Source of the DNA: Carex sylvatica
Lineage: Eukaryota; Streptophyta; Magnoliopsida; Poales; Cyperaceae
DNA: 23,497 nucleotides
Reading direction: 5' to 3'
Assembly: GCA_964058845.1 (NCBI GenBank)
Contig: CAXKVR010000775.1
Span: 1 to 23,497 of the forward strand
Part shown: piece after piece, positions 21,644-23,497 of the stretch
How positions within the stretch are numbered: position 1 is the first letter of the stretch
Layout: each line of letters begins with the position of its first letter
Translations under genes and position numbers: made by a program
Notes under the pieces: generated by a model
Told to the model about the DNA's origin: nothing
The model's database searches: none
Seen by the model: the letters and a program-made list of their open reading frames with translations, nothing else

Positions 21644-21667
21644 CTACGTCGATTTGAAACCAGGGAT
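21632..21667 (+). other. Mosaic junction between kinase gene and resumed array
   Basis: In 36 bp the sequence passes from the kinase intron start (GTATGTATATA) to a piece of the array intron (TATATAGCTACGTCGAT, 21637-21653), then to a second copy of a kinase-exon piece (GATTTGAAACCAGGGA, 21651-21666; source 21597-21612), then into the middle of a repeat exon (TCCAGTTGTGG, from 21667). The overlaps at the first two joins are about 6 and 4 bases. Confidence 0.85.
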
Positions 21668-23497
21668 CCAGTTGTGGCAGACCATGACCCTGGAGGTGGT
21701 CGAACTATCGGTACTGGAGGTGGTCAACAAGGTAAGGATTGTATTTTCTATGAAAGATCTTTTTTTTTTTTTATCGGAGAGCTGCTTTTTTATCACTGAT
21801 TTTCACATGGACGTAGGCTGTGGTATTAAATGAACTACTGTCCCAAGAAAACTTATTTTATCACTTATTGTATCACTGTTCTGTAGTCGCTTGATTTCTG
21901 TTTTTATCAGTGAATATATAGCTACGTCGATTGTTGTGAATACCTACCGTGGTCTACTCTTTGGTCAACTCTTTTTGTATGCATGTTTGTAATATGATTT
22001 TTTGTTCCAAAAATAATATAATATATTTTTTTAATTTTTTTTATAAGGCGGGATGGTGCCACCGCCTCCAGTTGTGGCAGACCATGACCCTGGAGGTGGT
22101 CGAACTAGCGGTACTGGAGGTGGTCAAACTATCGGTAATGGAGGTGGTCAACAAGGTAAGGATTGTATTTTCTATGAAGGATCTGCTTTTTTTTTTTTAT
22201 CGGAGAGCTGCTTTTTTATCACTGATTTTCACATGGACGTAGGCTGTGAGATTAAATGAACTACTGTCCGAAGAAAACTTATTTTATTACTTATTGTATC
22301 ACTGTTCTGTAGTCGCTTGATTTCTCTTTTTATCAGTGAATATATAGCTACGTCGATTGTTGTGAATACCTACCGTGGTCTACTCTTTGATCAACTCTTT
22401 TTGTATGCATGTTTGTAATATGATTTTTTGTTCCGAAAATAATATAATATATTTTTTTAATTTTTTTTACAAGGCGGGATGGTGCCACCGCCTCCAGTTG
22501 TGGCAGACCATGACCCTGGAGGTGGTCGAACTATCGGTACTGGAGGTGGTCAACAAGGTAAGGATTGTATTTTCTATGAAAGATCTTCTTTTTTTTTTAT
22601 CGGAGAGCTGCTTTTTTATCACTGATTTTCACATGGACGTAGGCTGTGGTATTAAATGAACTACTGTCCCAAGAAAACTTATTTTAGCACTTATTGTATC
22701 ACTGTTCTGTAGTCGCTTGATTTCTCTTTTTATCAGTGAATATATAGCTACGTCGATTGTTGTGAATACCTACCGTGGTCTACTCTTTGGTCAACTCTTT
22801 TTGTATGCATGTTTGTAATATGATTTTTTGTTCCAAAAATAATATAATATATTTTTTAAATTTTTTTTATAAGGCGGGATGGTGCCACCGCCTCCAGTTG
22901 TGGCAGACCATGACCCTGGAGGTGGTCGAACTATCGGTACTGGAGGTGGTCAAACTATCGGTACTGGAGGTGGTCAACAAGGTAAGGATTGTATTTTCTA
23001 TGAAGGATCTGCTTTTTTTTTTTATCGGAGAGCTGCTTTTTTATCACTGATTTTCACATGGACGTAGGCTGTGAGATTAAATGAACTACTGTCCGAAGAA
23101 AACTTATTTTATCACTTATTGTATCACTGTTCTGTAGTCGCTTGATTTCTTTTTTTATCAGTGAATATATAGCTACGTCGATTGTTGTGAATACCTATCG
23201 TGGTCTACTCTTTGGTCAACTCTTTTTGTATGCATGTTTGTAATATGATTTTTTGTTCCAAAAATAATATAATATATTTTTTTAATTTTTTTTATAAGGC
23301 GGGATGGTGCCACCGCCTCCAGTTGTGGCAGACCATGACCCTGGAGGTGGTCGAACTATCGGTACTGGAGGTGGTCAACAAGGTAAGGATTGTATTTTCT
23401 ATGAAAGATCTGCTTTTTTTTTTTTTATCGGAGAGCTGCTTTTTTATCACTGATTTTCACATGGACGTAGGCTGTGAGATTAAATGAAATACTGTCC
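21667..23497 (+). repeat. Second tandem array, continues past the window end
   Basis: The same 400-bp units resume with a 5'-truncated exon (21667-21731, lacking the first 19 nt and its acceptor), then exons 22048-22155 (108 nt), 22474-22557, 22874-22981 (108 nt) and 23299-23382. Splice sites and reading frame are as in the first array. The window ends within the intron after the last exon. These exons probably lead to another kinase copy downstream, but that is not visible. The first part has no exon 1 of its own, so either it is reached by splicing from the upstream gene or it is a non-functional duplicate. Confidence 0.85.

Noticed and set aside
15650..23382. CRISPR-like or satellite interpretation of the regular array.
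   Set aside because: Units are about 400 bp with no short-repeat/unique-spacer pattern, and each contains a spliceable coding exon in frame with the flanking gene.
15551..23487. A 94-95-residue open frame (starting MVYSLVNSF, ending in DVGCGIK or DVGCEIK) repeated in nearly every array unit.
   Set aside because: It runs through the intron acceptor, the exon in another frame, and the donor. It stays open in all copies because the copies are nearly identical, and it loses to the frame that joins exon 1 and the kinase exon with correct phases.

Overview
The window looks like nuclear DNA of a flowering plant. It is AT-rich, has GT-AG introns with T-rich 3' ends, a plant-type TMEM18 gene, a kinase of the plant RLK/Pelle style, and many small non-autonomous DNA transposons (hAT-like and Mutator-like foldback MITEs). 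No species can be named from the sequence.

Layout. 7-1170: a hAT-like element with a Mutator-like foldback MITE nested at 325-748. 1209-1294: a perfect 18-bp inverted repeat just upstream of a gene. 1479-3221: a four-exon TMEM18 gene that looks intact (170 aa). 3222-8243: gene-poor DNA with foldback elements at 4745-5132 and about 6583-6836. 8244-8902: the C-terminal half of a protein kinase gene, in three exons, with no 5' half beside it. 9601-12482: a transposon cluster with one hAT-like element and four foldback MITEs, several set in TA microsatellites. 12483-15080: AT-rich DNA with a further MITE at 13963-14387 that has perfect 9-bp target duplications.

The striking part is 15200-23497. 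A kinase gene starts at ATG 15200 with a 42-codon exon. It is followed by an array of about 400-bp tandem units. Each unit carries one small exon of 84 nt (108 nt in some units) between canonical splice sites, with phase-1 borders on both sides, so each exon adds 28 (or 36) Pro/Gly-rich residues in frame and any exon can be skipped without a frameshift. Thirteen such exons precede a hybrid exon at 20859-21082, whose first 42 nt are the repeat and whose remainder starts the kinase N-lobe. Kinase exons at 21186-21321 and 21474-21631 reach the catalytic loop. The gene then breaks into a short mosaic junction (21632-21667) and the tandem array resumes to the end of the window.

The missing kinase C-lobe matches the fragment at 8244-8902. 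The two loci share 96 bp with one mismatch, so they are broken relatives of one gene or pieces of a local kinase cluster. The repeat exon looks like a fusion of the 3' end of exon 1 with the 5' end of the kinase exon. This suggests that a tandem duplication of intron 1 with its flanks created a new, automatically phase-symmetric exon, which then multiplied. Whether the array is translated, and how variable it is, needs RNA and long-read data.
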